38,807 bases of DNA from positions 1 through 38,807 of the forward strand of contig CAMLEO010000025.1 in assembly GCA_946478975.1 (NCBI GenBank), given 5' to 3'. Positions 1-8,608 of this stretch are shown piece by piece. Source of the DNA: an uncultured Steroidobacter sp. Its GTDB lineage: Bacteria; Pseudomonadota; Gammaproteobacteria; Steroidobacterales; Steroidobacteraceae. The number at the start of each line of letters is the position of its first letter. The stretch's first letter is position 1. The notes under the pieces were generated by a model. The model did no database searches. It was given only the letters and a program-made list of their open reading frames with translations, and was not told where the DNA came from. Position numbers and translations under genes: made by a program.

Positions 1-28
1 CAACCTCCCCGTTCGTCAGACGCAGCTA

Positions 29-2227
29 TTATGCCGTCCGACAGGCCGGCAAGGTGAAATAGAAAACAGCACCGGCGCCCTGAGTCGACTCCGCCCACAC
101 GCGCCCGCGGTTCTTTTCAATGACCGACTTCACGATCGTGAGCCCGAGGCCGGTGCCTTCGAACTCGCGGGCGGAATGCAGGCGTTGAAAAGCGCCGAAC
201 AGCCGCTCGGCATACTTCGGATCGAACCCGACACCATTGTCCTTCACAAAATAAGCGCGTTCACCTTGGAGCTGGCTCGCGCCGATGTGAATCTGCGGCT
301 GCGGATGTTTGGCCGAGAACTTCATCGCATTGCCGATCAGATTACGCAGCGCCAGCGCCAGCAAGCCCGGATCGGCGCACACGCAGCCGAGCTGCTCGTA
401 CTCGATCCGCAGCTGAATCTCGGGACGCAGGCCGATCTCCTCCACCACCTGCCGCACCAGCTCGCCCAGCGAGATTTCCTGTGCCTTCAGCTCGCTCTGG
501 CTCACCGAGGCGAGCTTGAGCAGATTGTCCAGAATGACGCTCATGTGGCGAGCGGTGCGCGCAATCGCCTCGATATCTCGTGCGATCTCCGGAGCGAGAT
601 TCGATCCGACACCTTGCACCAGGAAGCCGGCATAGCCTTGAATCGCTCGCAACGGCGCGCGCAGGTCGTGCGACACGCTGCGTGAAAACGCTTCGAGATC
701 GCGATAGGCAATTTGCAGCTGCCGGTGCGCCTGTTCCAGCTCTTGCGTCCGTTCGCTCACGCGCTGTTCGAGAGTCGCGTTGAGCTGGCGCAGCTGTTCC
801 TGTTGTTTACGTCGTGCGGTGATGTCGCGAACGGATGCGAAGAACACGGTCTCACCGCGCCGCTCCACCGAGGTTACAGAAAGAGCGACGACGAGCTCCT
901 TGCCATCGCGCCGGATGGCCGGCACGTCGACCCGTCGGCCCAGCAGCGTGTGCTGGCGGGAATGAAAGTTCTTGATGGCATCCAGATGCGCTTCGCGCAT
1001 CGACTCGGGCACGATGAGCTCGGCCAGTTTGCGACCGAGCACCTCGTGCTTGGCCCAGCCGAAGGTGTGCATCGCCCGCTGGTTCCATTCCAGGATGCGG
1101 TCGTGCCGGTCGATGGCAATGAACGCGACCAGGGAATTTTCCAGCATCGTGGCGGCGTCGCGCTGTTGCTCGATCAGGCGCGCGTCGGCGCTCAGGCGCT
1201 CACGCAGAACCTGGCGGCTGCGCGCCATTGCGAACACCAGGCTGCCCAGCAACGTCGTGGTCGCGATGCCGGCGACCCAGATGATCCAGCCCGGCACTTT
1301 GCGATTCTTGGCGAGCAGCAGCGGCGTCGCGGTGACTTGCACGGTCCACTCGTGTCCAGCGATGAGGAAACGATGCGCGAAGGACAGGTGGCGCAGATCG
1401 GGGGGCGTCGTTCCTCTCGTATAGAGTCGCGCGGCCGAGGTCGAACGGGCGCCGTCATAGACGTCGAGACGAACATCCTGGGGACTGTATTCGAATACGT
1501 TGCTGAGAAAATCTCCGGCGCGAAATGTGCTGTAAACAAAACCGAGCAGCGCGCGACGGCGCTCTTCAACCGTCGCTGCCGCCATGTCCTTGCTGTAAAC
1601 GGGCACATACATATTGAAGCCCGGCTGCGGTCGGGCCACATCGATCTCCCGCATGAAGACCAGCTTGGATGACATCGTCGCCGTGCCTGTATCACGCGCA
1701 GCTTCCATTGCCGCACGACGCGCGGGCTCGCTCGCCATGTCGAATCCCATCGCCCGTTTGTTACGCTCGTCCTGCGGCTCCAGCAACAGCACCGGCGCGA
1801 GCCCGTCGCGCACGGGTGCGAAACCGAAACCCTGCACTCCCGGTGCAATCGAAGACTGCTGCAACGGATGCACGAACCGATGCCACTGCTCGCTGGTGAT
1901 GGGCCACGCGTTGTCGATGAATCCAGCTGCGGCATGCAACACCGCTTCGCACGCCAGCACGCGAGCCGTAATCGTGCGCTCAGCCCTCAGCGCACGTTCT
2001 TCGAGTGTGCGTTCGGTGAGATCGACGGCTGTCTGCTCCGCCCACCTGGCGAGCAGCGCTGTGAGCGCCACGCCGACCACCACGATCGCGCACGTCACCG
2101 CAGTGGGGATAAACCAGGCGTGAAACCGAGGCCGCGCCGTATCGTCGAGACTTGCCGATGGAGAGTCCAGGAAATGTGCACTCATCGAGCTGGCGCTGTG
2201 GACAGGACAACCTACGGAAAAGCGCAC
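29..2227 (-). CDS. CHASE-PAS sensor histidine kinase
   Basis: Membrane sensor kinase of 732 residues that should autophosphorylate in response to a periplasmic ligand. In order: an N-terminal membrane segment (about 39-62), a periplasmic CHASE-type region (about 80-300), a second membrane segment (about 315-338), a cytoplasmic PAS domain (about 360-480) with the usual 'VRDIT' end, a coiled coil, a HisKA domain with 'SVSHDLRAPLR' (phospho-acceptor His about 520), and a HATPase domain with 'NAMKFS', 'DNGVGF' and 'GTGLGL' boxes. There is no receiver domain. The start is a GTG with a GAAGG five bases upstream; an ATG at 2185 would remove 14 residues and has no clear ribosome site. It lies 38 bases after the hybrid kinase and is probably co-transcribed with it. 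The ligand is unknown. Confidence 0.88.
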   Translation of the reverse strand: MRFSVGCPVHSASSMSAHFLDSPSASLDDTARPRFHAWFIPTAVTCAIVVVGVALTALLARWAEQTAVDLTERTLEERALRAERTITARVLACEAVLHAAAGFIDNAWPITSEQWHRFVHPLQQSSIAPGVQGFGFAPVRDGLAPVLLLEPQDERNKRAMGFDMASEPARRAAMEAARDTGTATMSSKLVFMREIDVARPQPGFNMYVPVYSKDMAAATVEERRRALLGFVYSTFRAGDFLSNVFEYSPQDVRLDVYDGARSTSAARLYTRGTTPPDLRHLSFAHRFLIAGHEWTVQVTATPLLLAKNRKVPGWIIWVAGIATTTLLGSLVFAMARSRQVLRERLSADARLIEQQRDAATMLENSLVAFIAIDRHDRILEWNQRAMHTFGWAKHEVLGRKLAELIVPESMREAHLDAIKNFHSRQHTLLGRRVDVPAIRRDGKELVVALSVTSVERRGETVFFASVRDITARRKQQEQLRQLNATLEQRVSERTQELEQAHRQLQIAYRDLEAFSRSVSHDLRAPLRAIQGYAGFLVQGVGSNLAPEIARDIEAIARTARHMSVILDNLLKLASVSQSELKAQEISLGELVRQVVEEIGLRPEIQLRIEYEQLGCVCADPGLLALALRNLIGNAMKFSAKHPQPQIHIGASQLQGERAYFVKDNGVGFDPKYAERLFGAFQRLHSAREFEGTGLGLTIVKSVIEKNRGRVWAESTQGAGAVFYFTLPACRTA

Positions 2228-2265
2228 ACGCGCCTTCAGTCAACAATACCGGTGGTGACTCCCGC

Positions 2266-4152
2266 TCACTCTTCGGACAATGCGTATACAGGCGCCGGTC
2301 GAACGGCGGCGCGCTCGAATGTCCAACGCCGCACGACCGCGCGCAGCGCTTCGACCTCGATGGGCTTGCTCAGGAAATCATCCATGCCGGCAGCCAGGCA
2401 CACGGCACGATCTTCCAGCATTGCGCTGGCCGTGAGCGCAACGATCGGCACATGCGGCTCGCTCGCCAGGCAGCGGCGCAACTCGGCGGTGGCTTCGTAG
2501 CCATCCATGTTGGGCATGAAACAATCCATGAAGATGAGATCGTAATGGCTGCGAGTTGCCATCCGCACCGCTTCGACGCCGTCGCATGCCACCTCGACCA
2601 CGCAACCCATTTTCTCCAGCAGCTTGGTCGCCAACATGCGATTCACGGCGTTGTCCTCGGCAACCAGGATGCGCAGCGCCGATCTGGTTGGCTCCGCGTG
2701 CACGATGTGTTCCTGGTCGAGCACCGGCACGACTGCGCTCGGCGCCGGGCAGCGCGCGGGAATGGTGAACCAGAAGCACGAGCCATGCTCGACATCGCTG
2801 GTGCAGCCGATGCGTCCACCCATCAGCTCGACCAGACGTTTGCTGATCGCAAGCCCGAGGCCGGTGCCGCCGAACTTGCGCGTGGTGGAAGCGTCGCCTT
2901 GCGAGAACTCTTGAAACAACAGCGACTGTTTTTCGGGAGGAATGCCGACACCCGTGTCCGTCACCGCGATGTGCACATCGCCCGGCCCGTCGTGCTTGTC
3001 ACGCAAAGTCACATTGATGCTGACGTGTCCTCGGGGCGTGAACTTGATGGCGTTGCCAACCAGGTTGAGCAGAATCTGTCGCACGCGTCCGAGATCGCCC
3101 AGCACCGCCGGCGGCAGCGACTTGTCAATGTTGCAAGTCAGTGTGAGACCTTTGCTCTGAGCGCTCGGCGTCAGCAGGTCCGCCACCTCCTCGGCCGCCG
3201 CGCGTATGTCGAACGGAATGTATTCGACCGAAAGGCGACCTGATTCGATCTTGGAGAAATCCAGGATGTCGTTGATGATCTGCAGCAGCGCCGAGCCGGA
3301 GTCGCGAATCGTTTTGATGTGATGACGCTGCTCGGTCGTGAGCGGCGAATCGAACAACAAGTCGGTGAAGCCGAGCACGCCATTCATCGGCGTGCGAATT
3401 TCGTGGCTCATATTGGCGAGGAAGCGGCTCTTGGCGCGACTGGCCTCTTCGGCTGTGCTGCGCGCGGCTGCAAGCTCCGCTTCGCGCACGCGCCCCTGTT
3501 CGATCTCAGCTTCGAGGCGCGCCTCGCGTTCGGAAACGACGCGCTCCGCCGCAACTCCGCGACGACACGCGACGTACAGCACTGCGTCCTCGAACAGCAC
3601 CCAACCCGCATGTTCGAGAAAGCGCCACCATTCGGGGCTCATCGTGCCGTACACGGACACGGGCCAGAACAGGCCGCGCAGAAAGTGATCGGCGGCGATG
3701 GTCACGGTGGCTGGAATCAGCACACGCCAGTCTTTGTACGCGGCGAGGAACGCCAGCGATCCAAACACATGAAAGTGAGTTTCGATGCGACCGCCGGTCA
3801 AATGGATCAGCAGTGCGGACCACAACATCTGCACCACCGAGATGGCGTAGCGCGTACCCGCCCAGCCCGGACGCATGATGATCAACGCAATCGGCAGCGC
3901 ATTGATGAGGCCGCCGAAGATCACCGCCACGTGCACGTGAAAGTGCACGCTCGAAACTTTGCCCTCCCAGGCACGCGGCGAAAAATGCATCGCGAGGAAG
4001 ATCGCGAACGCCCATTGCGCCAGCAGCAGCCAGAAGAACACGCGATCGGTGGCGCTGCGCTCCTGGTGCAGACCTTGCGCCAGCAATTCATCCGCACGCC
4101 GTTGAATCTGCGCAGCGGCGTTGGCGTCAGTCGAGGGTCGATGATCGGTCAT
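2266..4152 (-). CDS. Hybrid sensor histidine kinase with C-terminal receiver
   Basis: Hybrid two-component kinase of 628 residues. The N-terminal 200 or so residues form a multi-helix membrane sensor rich in histidine ('HFHVHVAV', 'ETHFHVFG'), a pattern seen in several integral-membrane sensor domains. After a coiled-coil linker comes a HisKA domain with 'MSHEIRTPMNG' (His 250), a HATPase with 'NLVGNAIKFT', 'DTGVGIP' and 'GGTGLGL', and a receiver domain with 'RILVAEDN', acceptor Asp about 543 in 'IFMDCFMPNMDG' and a 'KPI' lysine. A phosphorelay to an unlinked Hpt or response regulator is expected, since neither is nearby. The ATG overlaps the stop of the upstream thioredoxin-like gene by four bases, so the two are translationally coupled. 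The stimulus is not visible; the paired membrane histidines could bind metal or heme, which is inference. Confidence 0.9.
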   Translation of the reverse strand: MTDHRPSTDANAAAQIQRRADELLAQGLHQERSATDRVFFWLLLAQWAFAIFLAMHFSPRAWEGKVSSVHFHVHVAVIFGGLINALPIALIIMRPGWAGTRYAISVVQMLWSALLIHLTGGRIETHFHVFGSLAFLAAYKDWRVLIPATVTIAADHFLRGLFWPVSVYGTMSPEWWRFLEHAGWVLFEDAVLYVACRRGVAAERVVSEREARLEAEIEQGRVREAELAAARSTAEEASRAKSRFLANMSHEIRTPMNGVLGFTDLLFDSPLTTEQRHHIKTIRDSGSALLQIINDILDFSKIESGRLSVEYIPFDIRAAAEEVADLLTPSAQSKGLTLTCNIDKSLPPAVLGDLGRVRQILLNLVGNAIKFTPRGHVSINVTLRDKHDGPGDVHIAVTDTGVGIPPEKQSLLFQEFSQGDASTTRKFGGTGLGLAISKRLVELMGGRIGCTSDVEHGSCFWFTIPARCPAPSAVVPVLDQEHIVHAEPTRSALRILVAEDNAVNRMLATKLLEKMGCVVEVACDGVEAVRMATRSHYDLIFMDCFMPNMDGYEATAELRRCLASEPHVPIVALTASAMLEDRAVCLAAGMDDFLSKPIEVEALRAVVRRWTFERAAVRPAPVYALSEE

Positions 4153-4781
4153 TGCTGGCGAGGCTCCGGGTCATCGAGGCCGCAGCCGAAAATCGGATGT
4201 TCGCGACCGTGGTCGTCTCGGCCACGCAGGGCTGCAACCAGGTCGCGCCGGCCGTCGTTATCTCCGATGTGGCCGCGTGCACCGGTGATTCCACCGGAAA
4301 AGGACAATTTGCCTTTGGGGTCGTAAACCACCACGTGGCCCGACGTCGCCGCACCGAACTGAGCAGCCGTCGCGCCGTCGATGTCGGTGACGATCGCCGC
4401 TTCGGGAACGCGCTCCGCGATGGCGCCGACGTGTTCGTTCCAGTTTTTGACGATGCCCCGCGGACTCAAGAGCACGATCCAAACCGCAGGCGGGCGACTG
4501 ACTTTGTCGAGCGCTTCGCGCAGTTCGATCAGGCTGGCTCGGGTGCACGCACACAGCGGATGCACGAACATCACCAACGTCGCGCGTTCGCCGTCAGCGC
4601 TCACGAGGGATGAATCGGGCCAGGTGGCCGGCACCGTCCACTGTCCGCCCGGTGTGCTTTCGTACGACCAGATCTGCTTCATGCCTGCGACCACCCCGGC
4701 ACTCCAAAGCGCCACAGCAACGGCTGCGGTGACAGCAGTCAGCCGTTTGCGCGACCAGGAAGTAACAAAAGACGATGACAT
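4149..4781 (-). CDS. Membrane-anchored thioredoxin-like (RedB-type) protein
   Basis: Protein of about 210 residues with one N-terminal membrane segment just after a basic 'SRKR' start, so the rest should face the periplasm. The body resembles a thioredoxin fold: 'ATLVMFVHPLCACTRASL' followed by 'VWIVLLSPRG', 'IVTDIDGATAAQFGA' and 'GHVVVYDPKGKLSFSGGITG'. The active-site region has Cys-Ala-Cys rather than the usual CxxC. A further cysteine lies in 'PIFGCGL' near the C terminus. The ATG at 4781 is chosen because AGGG lies upstream; in-frame ATGs at 4811 and 4826 are possible. Its stop overlaps the start of the hybrid kinase, so it may supply a redox signal to that kinase (inference). The name RedB is from memory of similar proteins and is not certain. 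Confidence 0.65.
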   Translation of the reverse strand: MSSSFVTSWSRKRLTAVTAAVAVALWSAGVVAGMKQIWSYESTPGGQWTVPATWPDSSLVSADGERATLVMFVHPLCACTRASLIELREALDKVSRPPAVWIVLLSPRGIVKNWNEHVGAIAERVPEAAIVTDIDGATAAQFGAATSGHVVVYDPKGKLSFSGGITGARGHIGDNDGRRDLVAALRGRDDHGREHPIFGCGLDDPEPRQQ

Positions 4782-4949
4782 GAGAGCGGGCCCTGCTCGA
4801 AGTGCCAGCATCCTATCGTCTCTCATGGGCAGCGCTTAATGAGGCAGGGACAGTTCCGGAGCGAAAACGCGTCGCATCAACTGAAAAACGTGCGCTAGAG
4901 CGTGATTATTAGCGTTACCACGAATGCGTGATAGAGGTTGTTTGTTTGC

Positions 4950-7214
4950 TCAGTCGCAGCTCGTCAGGCTGTCGATCCATTGCGAGACCAGCGCCACGCC
5001 GGCAGCATCGACCGCATTCGATGCCAGCGGCGGCATCGCAGATGAATCGCGGCGATTCATTCGATTCGGCACTAGCGAGTTGGCTGCACTGCCCGCTGCG
5101 ATCAAACGGGCATTCGCGCCCAATCCCAGGTCACCGCCGGCATACGGCAAAGCATTGCAGGCATGCGTCGCCGCAAGTGCAGTGGAGTAGCGAAGATCCA
5201 TGGTGCTCGGCGTCGGTCCGCCGGGCCGATGACATTGCGAGCAATTGGTATGGAGATAGGCGCGAGCGCGATTGGCGAGCGGCGCCGATGTATCGGACGG
5301 ATCCGGCAGCGCGGGCTGTGACGCTGCATCGGCGATTGCCGGCGTCAGCACGCCGATGTGGTTTAGCGTCGTGAGCTCGTTGGCGGTGCGATTGGTCTGT
5401 GTGTATGTAAACGATCGGTTGAGCTGCGCGGTTTCCAATCCGAGCGCACGACCGGCAGCGCCGGTGTGACATTCGAGACAATCCGATTCGCTGGGGAAGA
5501 TCCAGTTCTGCCCGCCGCCGATGTCACGAACCGCTCCGCCGCTCACCAGAGCCGCGTCGGTCTGCGCCGCATTCCATTGATAGCTGAACCCGCCCCACAC
5601 ACCGTCGGGATGACGCATGAACAACCGTGTTTCGACCAGCCGGCCGCCGACGCGGAAATGTTTCATCAACACCGTGCCGTTCGGGAAGCTCCAGTCGCCG
5701 TCGCCCTGCACCGTGATGTTCTCGCCGTCGGGCAGCGCCATCCAACGTTCCTTCTCGGCGCCGTCGGACCAGAACGGCGCGTTGATCGCATAAGGAATCA
5801 AACCGCTTGCCGCCTGGCTTGCATTGCTGGGATTCACGCAGCCTGTCGCGGTCAGCATCGACGGCGCAGTGTCGGCACCCTGCGTCGACTGGAACACGAT
5901 TCGATACAACGGGCCGCTGTAGTCGATGACGTAGAGCTCGCCGTCGTTGCCCTGGCCAAAGGAAGAAATCGACAGGTCCGTATCGAGCAGCTGCGTTGGC
6001 CGGCGCGGCTGGCTCGCTCTCTCCGGCAGCCAGGCCCAGACGCGGCCGGTGACGAAGTCGGCGAATAGAAAACGACCCGTCAGCGCGCTGTTCTGCTGGC
6101 CGCGATAAACAAAGCCGCCGGTGATGGAGTTGCCGACGCTGTGATCGTACTCCGCCACCGGATCGATCAACGCCGCACCGCTGCAGCCCGGGCCGGTGGG
6201 ATTGAAGTCATGTGCGCCTTCGCGACAACTCCAGCCGTAATTGCCGCCGCGAGTGACCTGGTCCACTTCTTCGAATTCGCCCTGGCCGACATCGGCGACC
6301 CACAGATCGCCGGTCTCGCGATCGAAACTCCAGCGCCAGGGATTGCGGAAGCCCAATGCATAGATTTCCGGACAGGCGCCGCTCGACCGTGGCGTGGTTG
6401 GACAGAGCGCATTGCCGGCGTACGGATTCGATGGCGGAATCTCATAAGGAGCGGCGCCGTTCACATCGATGCGCAGCATCTTGCCGAGCATCGTCGTCAG
6501 GCGTTGACCGGTGTGATTGGGGTCCTGGCCCGGCCCGCCGTCGCCGAAGCCTATATATAAGTAGCCGTCGGGCCCGAAGGCGATGTTGCCGCCGTTGTGA
6601 TTGTCCTGCGGCTGTTCGAGCGTCAGCAGAATAGTTTCCGACGCCGGGTCGAGCGTCGCGCCGCCGTCATTGCTACGGAACGAAGAAATGCGCGACACCA
6701 TCGGCACGCCCCACACCTCGGTCCAGTACGTGTACGACAGGAACACGCGATTGTCGGCGGGAAAGTTCGGATGAAACGCCATGCCGAGCAGCCCGCTTTC
6801 GGCGCCGACGCCGCCGAAGTTCACGCGATCGGTGATATCGATGAGCGTACGAGCGGTGCCGGGGCTGGCAGCGTCGAACCATTTGACGATGCCGGCCTGC
6901 TCCACCACGAACCAGCGTCGGCTGTTGCCCGGTGCCTGCAACATCGCGACCGGCTGCGTGAACGACAGCGAAGTGAATCGACTCAGAGAAATATCACTAC
7001 TGGCCGTGGGCCGCGGCCAAGCTTTGCAAGTTGCATTCGCCGGTCTCGCATCGAGCCCGGGGTCCGGCGTGGTGGGAGGTGGAGTTGGCGGCGATGGTGT
7101 TGGCGGAGGCTCCTGCTGCTGTGGCGCGTCGGGCGCGCCGGAACCGCCGCCGCCGCAAGCCTGCAGCCCTGCAATCAGCAACAATGCGAGGAAACAACTG
7201 ACTGACTTCGCCAC
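4950..7214 (-). CDS. PQQ-type sugar dehydrogenase lipoprotein with two C-terminal heme-c sites
   Basis: Exported fusion of 754 residues. The N terminus is a lipoprotein signal (lipobox 'LQAC') followed by a glycine run and a proline-rich linker. Residues of about 55-450 form a six-bladed glucose/sorbosone dehydrogenase-type propeller ('EQAGIVKWFD', 'GLLGMAFHPNF', 'DNHNGGNIAFGPDGYLYIGFGDGG', here given only as landmarks, 'NPWRWSFDRETG'). This family uses PQQ to oxidise sugars or related alcohols. The C-terminal part carries two heme-binding motifs, 'CLECH' near residue 577 and 'CSQCH' near 658, with 'AMPPLAS' as a possible distal Met ligand. Electrons can therefore pass within the protein from PQQ to cytochrome. 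The start is GTG with a weak ribosome site. No PQQ synthesis genes are in the window. Confidence 0.88.
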   Translation of the reverse strand: MAKSVSCFLALLLIAGLQACGGGGSGAPDAPQQQEPPPTPSPPTPPPTTPDPGLDARPANATCKAWPRPTASSDISLSRFTSLSFTQPVAMLQAPGNSRRWFVVEQAGIVKWFDAASPGTARTLIDITDRVNFGGVGAESGLLGMAFHPNFPADNRVFLSYTYWTEVWGVPMVSRISSFRSNDGGATLDPASETILLTLEQPQDNHNGGNIAFGPDGYLYIGFGDGGPGQDPNHTGQRLTTMLGKMLRIDVNGAAPYEIPPSNPYAGNALCPTTPRSSGACPEIYALGFRNPWRWSFDRETGDLWVADVGQGEFEEVDQVTRGGNYGWSCREGAHDFNPTGPGCSGAALIDPVAEYDHSVGNSITGGFVYRGQQNSALTGRFLFADFVTGRVWAWLPERASQPRRPTQLLDTDLSISSFGQGNDGELYVIDYSGPLYRIVFQSTQGADTAPSMLTATGCVNPSNASQAASGLIPYAINAPFWSDGAEKERWMALPDGENITVQGDGDWSFPNGTVLMKHFRVGGRLVETRLFMRHPDGVWGGFSYQWNAAQTDAALVSGGAVRDIGGGQNWIFPSESDCLECHTGAAGRALGLETAQLNRSFTYTQTNRTANELTTLNHIGVLTPAIADAASQPALPDPSDTSAPLANRARAYLHTNCSQCHRPGGPTPSTMDLRYSTALAATHACNALPYAGGDLGLGANARLIAAGSAANSLVPNRMNRRDSSAMPPLASNAVDAAGVALVSQWIDSLTSCD

Positions 7215-7243
7215 GACCGTGACTCGCTGGTCTATTGTCTATT

Positions 7244-7273
7244 GCTGAAAAGCCGCTCCCGGCGCTTTTCAGC
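7244..7273 (-). terminator. Inverted repeat, probable terminator
   Basis: Perfect 10-bp inverted repeat (GCTGAAAAGC / GCTTTTCAGC) with a 10-base loop, between the stop of the NTF2-like lipoprotein gene and the start of the sugar dehydrogenase on the same strand. It has no clear T-run, so a role as a 5'-leader hairpin of the dehydrogenase gene is also possible. Confidence 0.4.
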
Positions 7274-7345
7274 GGGGCCATCGCCGCTCGAGCCTGCGAT
7301 CACATTCAGCGACATCGAATGCGCGCTGTCAACGTCGACTTTAAA

Positions 7346-7816
7346 TCACGGCAGCTCGCGCGAGGACACGTGATTCAGCGCGATCACCCAGCGGCCAGCG
7401 CGTTTGCGCATCAGTCGAGTGTTGATGCCGTCCTGAGACTTCTGCGGCCGATCCAGCCGGTAACGGCTGATGAGCTGAGCTGCATCCGGCGCCAGCATTT
7501 CGATCTTGGTGTCGAAGAAGTGCAGCGTGCCGCGCGTCTCGGCCGAGCTGCCGTAGTCACGAATGTAATGATCGAGCGTGCCCTGCCAATCCTTTTGAAA
7601 TTCGCCGCGTGAAACGAAAATCACATCCGGATTGGCAAAGCCTTCCATGTAGCCGCGAAAGTCGCCGCGATTCCAGGCCTGCTCCATGCGGGTGATGACG
7701 GCGAGAATCGCCTGTTTCTCCTGCTCTTCATGGATGACCGGCGCGGCACAGCCAGCCATCTCTAAGAGCACCAGGAGCAAAACTGCCGTGCGGATCCATT
7801 TGAGATACATCGTCAT
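7346..7816 (-). CDS. NTF2-like (SnoaL/DUF4440-type) lipoprotein
   Basis: Small lipoprotein of 156 residues: hydrophobic signal ending in the lipobox 'MAGC', then a single domain of about 125 residues. The pattern 'ILAVITRMEQAWNRGDFRGYMEGF' (given as a landmark), 'VIFVSRGEF', 'TKIEMLAPDAAQLISRYRL' and 'RWVIALNHVSS' is typical of the NTF2/SnoaL cone fold of YybH and SgcJ relatives. Members of this fold bind small ligands or act as accessory subunits; no catalytic residue can be assigned. It lies 18 bases downstream of the ECF-like sigma gene and is likely in the same transcript, which suggests an envelope role under that regulator (inference). The start could also be the Met two codons later. 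Confidence 0.75.
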   Translation of the reverse strand: MTMYLKWIRTAVLLLVLLEMAGCAAPVIHEEQEKQAILAVITRMEQAWNRGDFRGYMEGFANPDVIFVSRGEFQKDWQGTLDHYIRDYGSSAETRGTLHFFDTKIEMLAPDAAQLISRYRLDRPQKSQDGINTRLMRKRAGRWVIALNHVSSRELP

Positions 7817-7834
7817 GAGATCGATTGTGCCAGA

Positions 7835-8323
7835 TCATTCGGGCAGCATTTCATAAGACGTGTGCGGGTCCCCTTCCGCCACTCGCCGCAGCCAGGTTTG
7901 CAGTCGCTGCAGTTTTCTCGCGACCACGTCCGGCGCCAGCTCCAGCACGTCGGCGATCTCTGCCGATGTGAGCTCCGCGACGTGAGCGAGATCGAGAATG
8001 CGAGCGGCGCTCGGATCGAAATGATCGAGATAATGAAACGCCTTGAGCAGGTCCGAACAAGTGTTCGGCTTGGCCGCGGCCGCGGCGCCTCGGATCAATG
8101 CTTCCTCGCGCACCCAGATGGTGGCGTGTCGCAGGAACGTCAGGCGATCCTGCCCGCTCACCGGTGCGCCGTAGAAATGCTCCAGCAGGCGCTGAAGAAT
8201 GTCCCGAGGCGCAAGCTCGGTGGTGCGAAACAGTTTGATGATTTCACGCCGGACCAGGTTGCGTTCGGCGGTTCGGGTGATGTCGAAGGATCGCGGTGTC
8301 GATGGAACGGATTCGTCACTCAT
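7835..8323 (-). CDS. Short ECF-like sigma factor (kinase-linked type)
   Basis: A 162-residue protein whose C-terminal third matches sigma-70 region 4 of the ECF group: 'HFDPSAARILDLAHVAELTSAEIADVLELAP' as a landmark region, then 'KLQRLQTWLRR'. The segment 'DRLTFLRHATIWVREEALIRGA' occupies the position of the conserved 'NRxHFFxxAARLMRxILVDHAR' stretch of the ECF subfamily often found beside Ser/Thr kinases, but the match is loose and region 2 looks degenerate. It may therefore recognise -35 elements weakly or act only with a partner. The ATG at 8323 follows GAAAAGAAA; an upstream in-frame ATG at 8365 would add 14 residues. A TPR Ser/Thr kinase is encoded divergently about 0.8 kb away, as expected for this class. 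Confidence 0.68.
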   Translation of the reverse strand: MSDESVPSTPRSFDITRTAERNLVRREIIKLFRTTELAPRDILQRLLEHFYGAPVSGQDRLTFLRHATIWVREEALIRGAAAAAKPNTCSDLLKAFHYLDHFDPSAARILDLAHVAELTSAEIADVLELAPDVVARKLQRLQTWLRRVAEGDPHTSYEMLPE

Positions 8324-8403
8324 CGCATGTTTCTTTTCGTTGTATTGATGGGCGGCGCGCCCCATGCACGCGCCGCGCGAAACTCGAATCTTCGGCCCGA
8401 AAC

Positions 8404-8583
8404 TTACAGTGGACGCAGCAAGGTGGTGTCCGGCGTCGCCTGGGCCTGCAGCTGCGCCATCGCGCCGAGCTCGACATGCGCCGGCTGATTGGCAACTGGT
8501 GCTCCCTTCGCCATCGCCGCCGCGCCCATAATCGTCGGCATGAGTCCAAGGACCGCCACGGAGAGAATGCAGATAGCTTTCAT
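8404..8583 (-). CDS. 59-residue secreted small protein, unknown
   Basis: Short reading frame of 59 residues beginning 'MKAICILSVAVLGLMP' and ending 'TPDTTLLRPL'. The N-terminal 24 residues form a clear signal peptide (Lys, hydrophobic core, small residues 'GAAAMA'), leaving a mature peptide of about 35 residues rich in Ala and Gln with no cysteine. A GGAG lies about six bases before the ATG, so translation is plausible. It starts 25 bases after the stop of the repeat-protein gene and ends 80 bases before the sigma gene, all on one strand. Its last residues (LRPL) echo the 'KRPLL' of the repeat protein. I do not recognise a family and give no function. Confidence 0.6.
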   Translation of the reverse strand: MKAICILSVAVLGLMPTIMGAAAMAKGAPVANQPAHVELGAMAQLQAQATPDTTLLRPL

Positions 8584-8608
8584 GATTTGGCTCCGATGTG
8601 TTTGTCTG

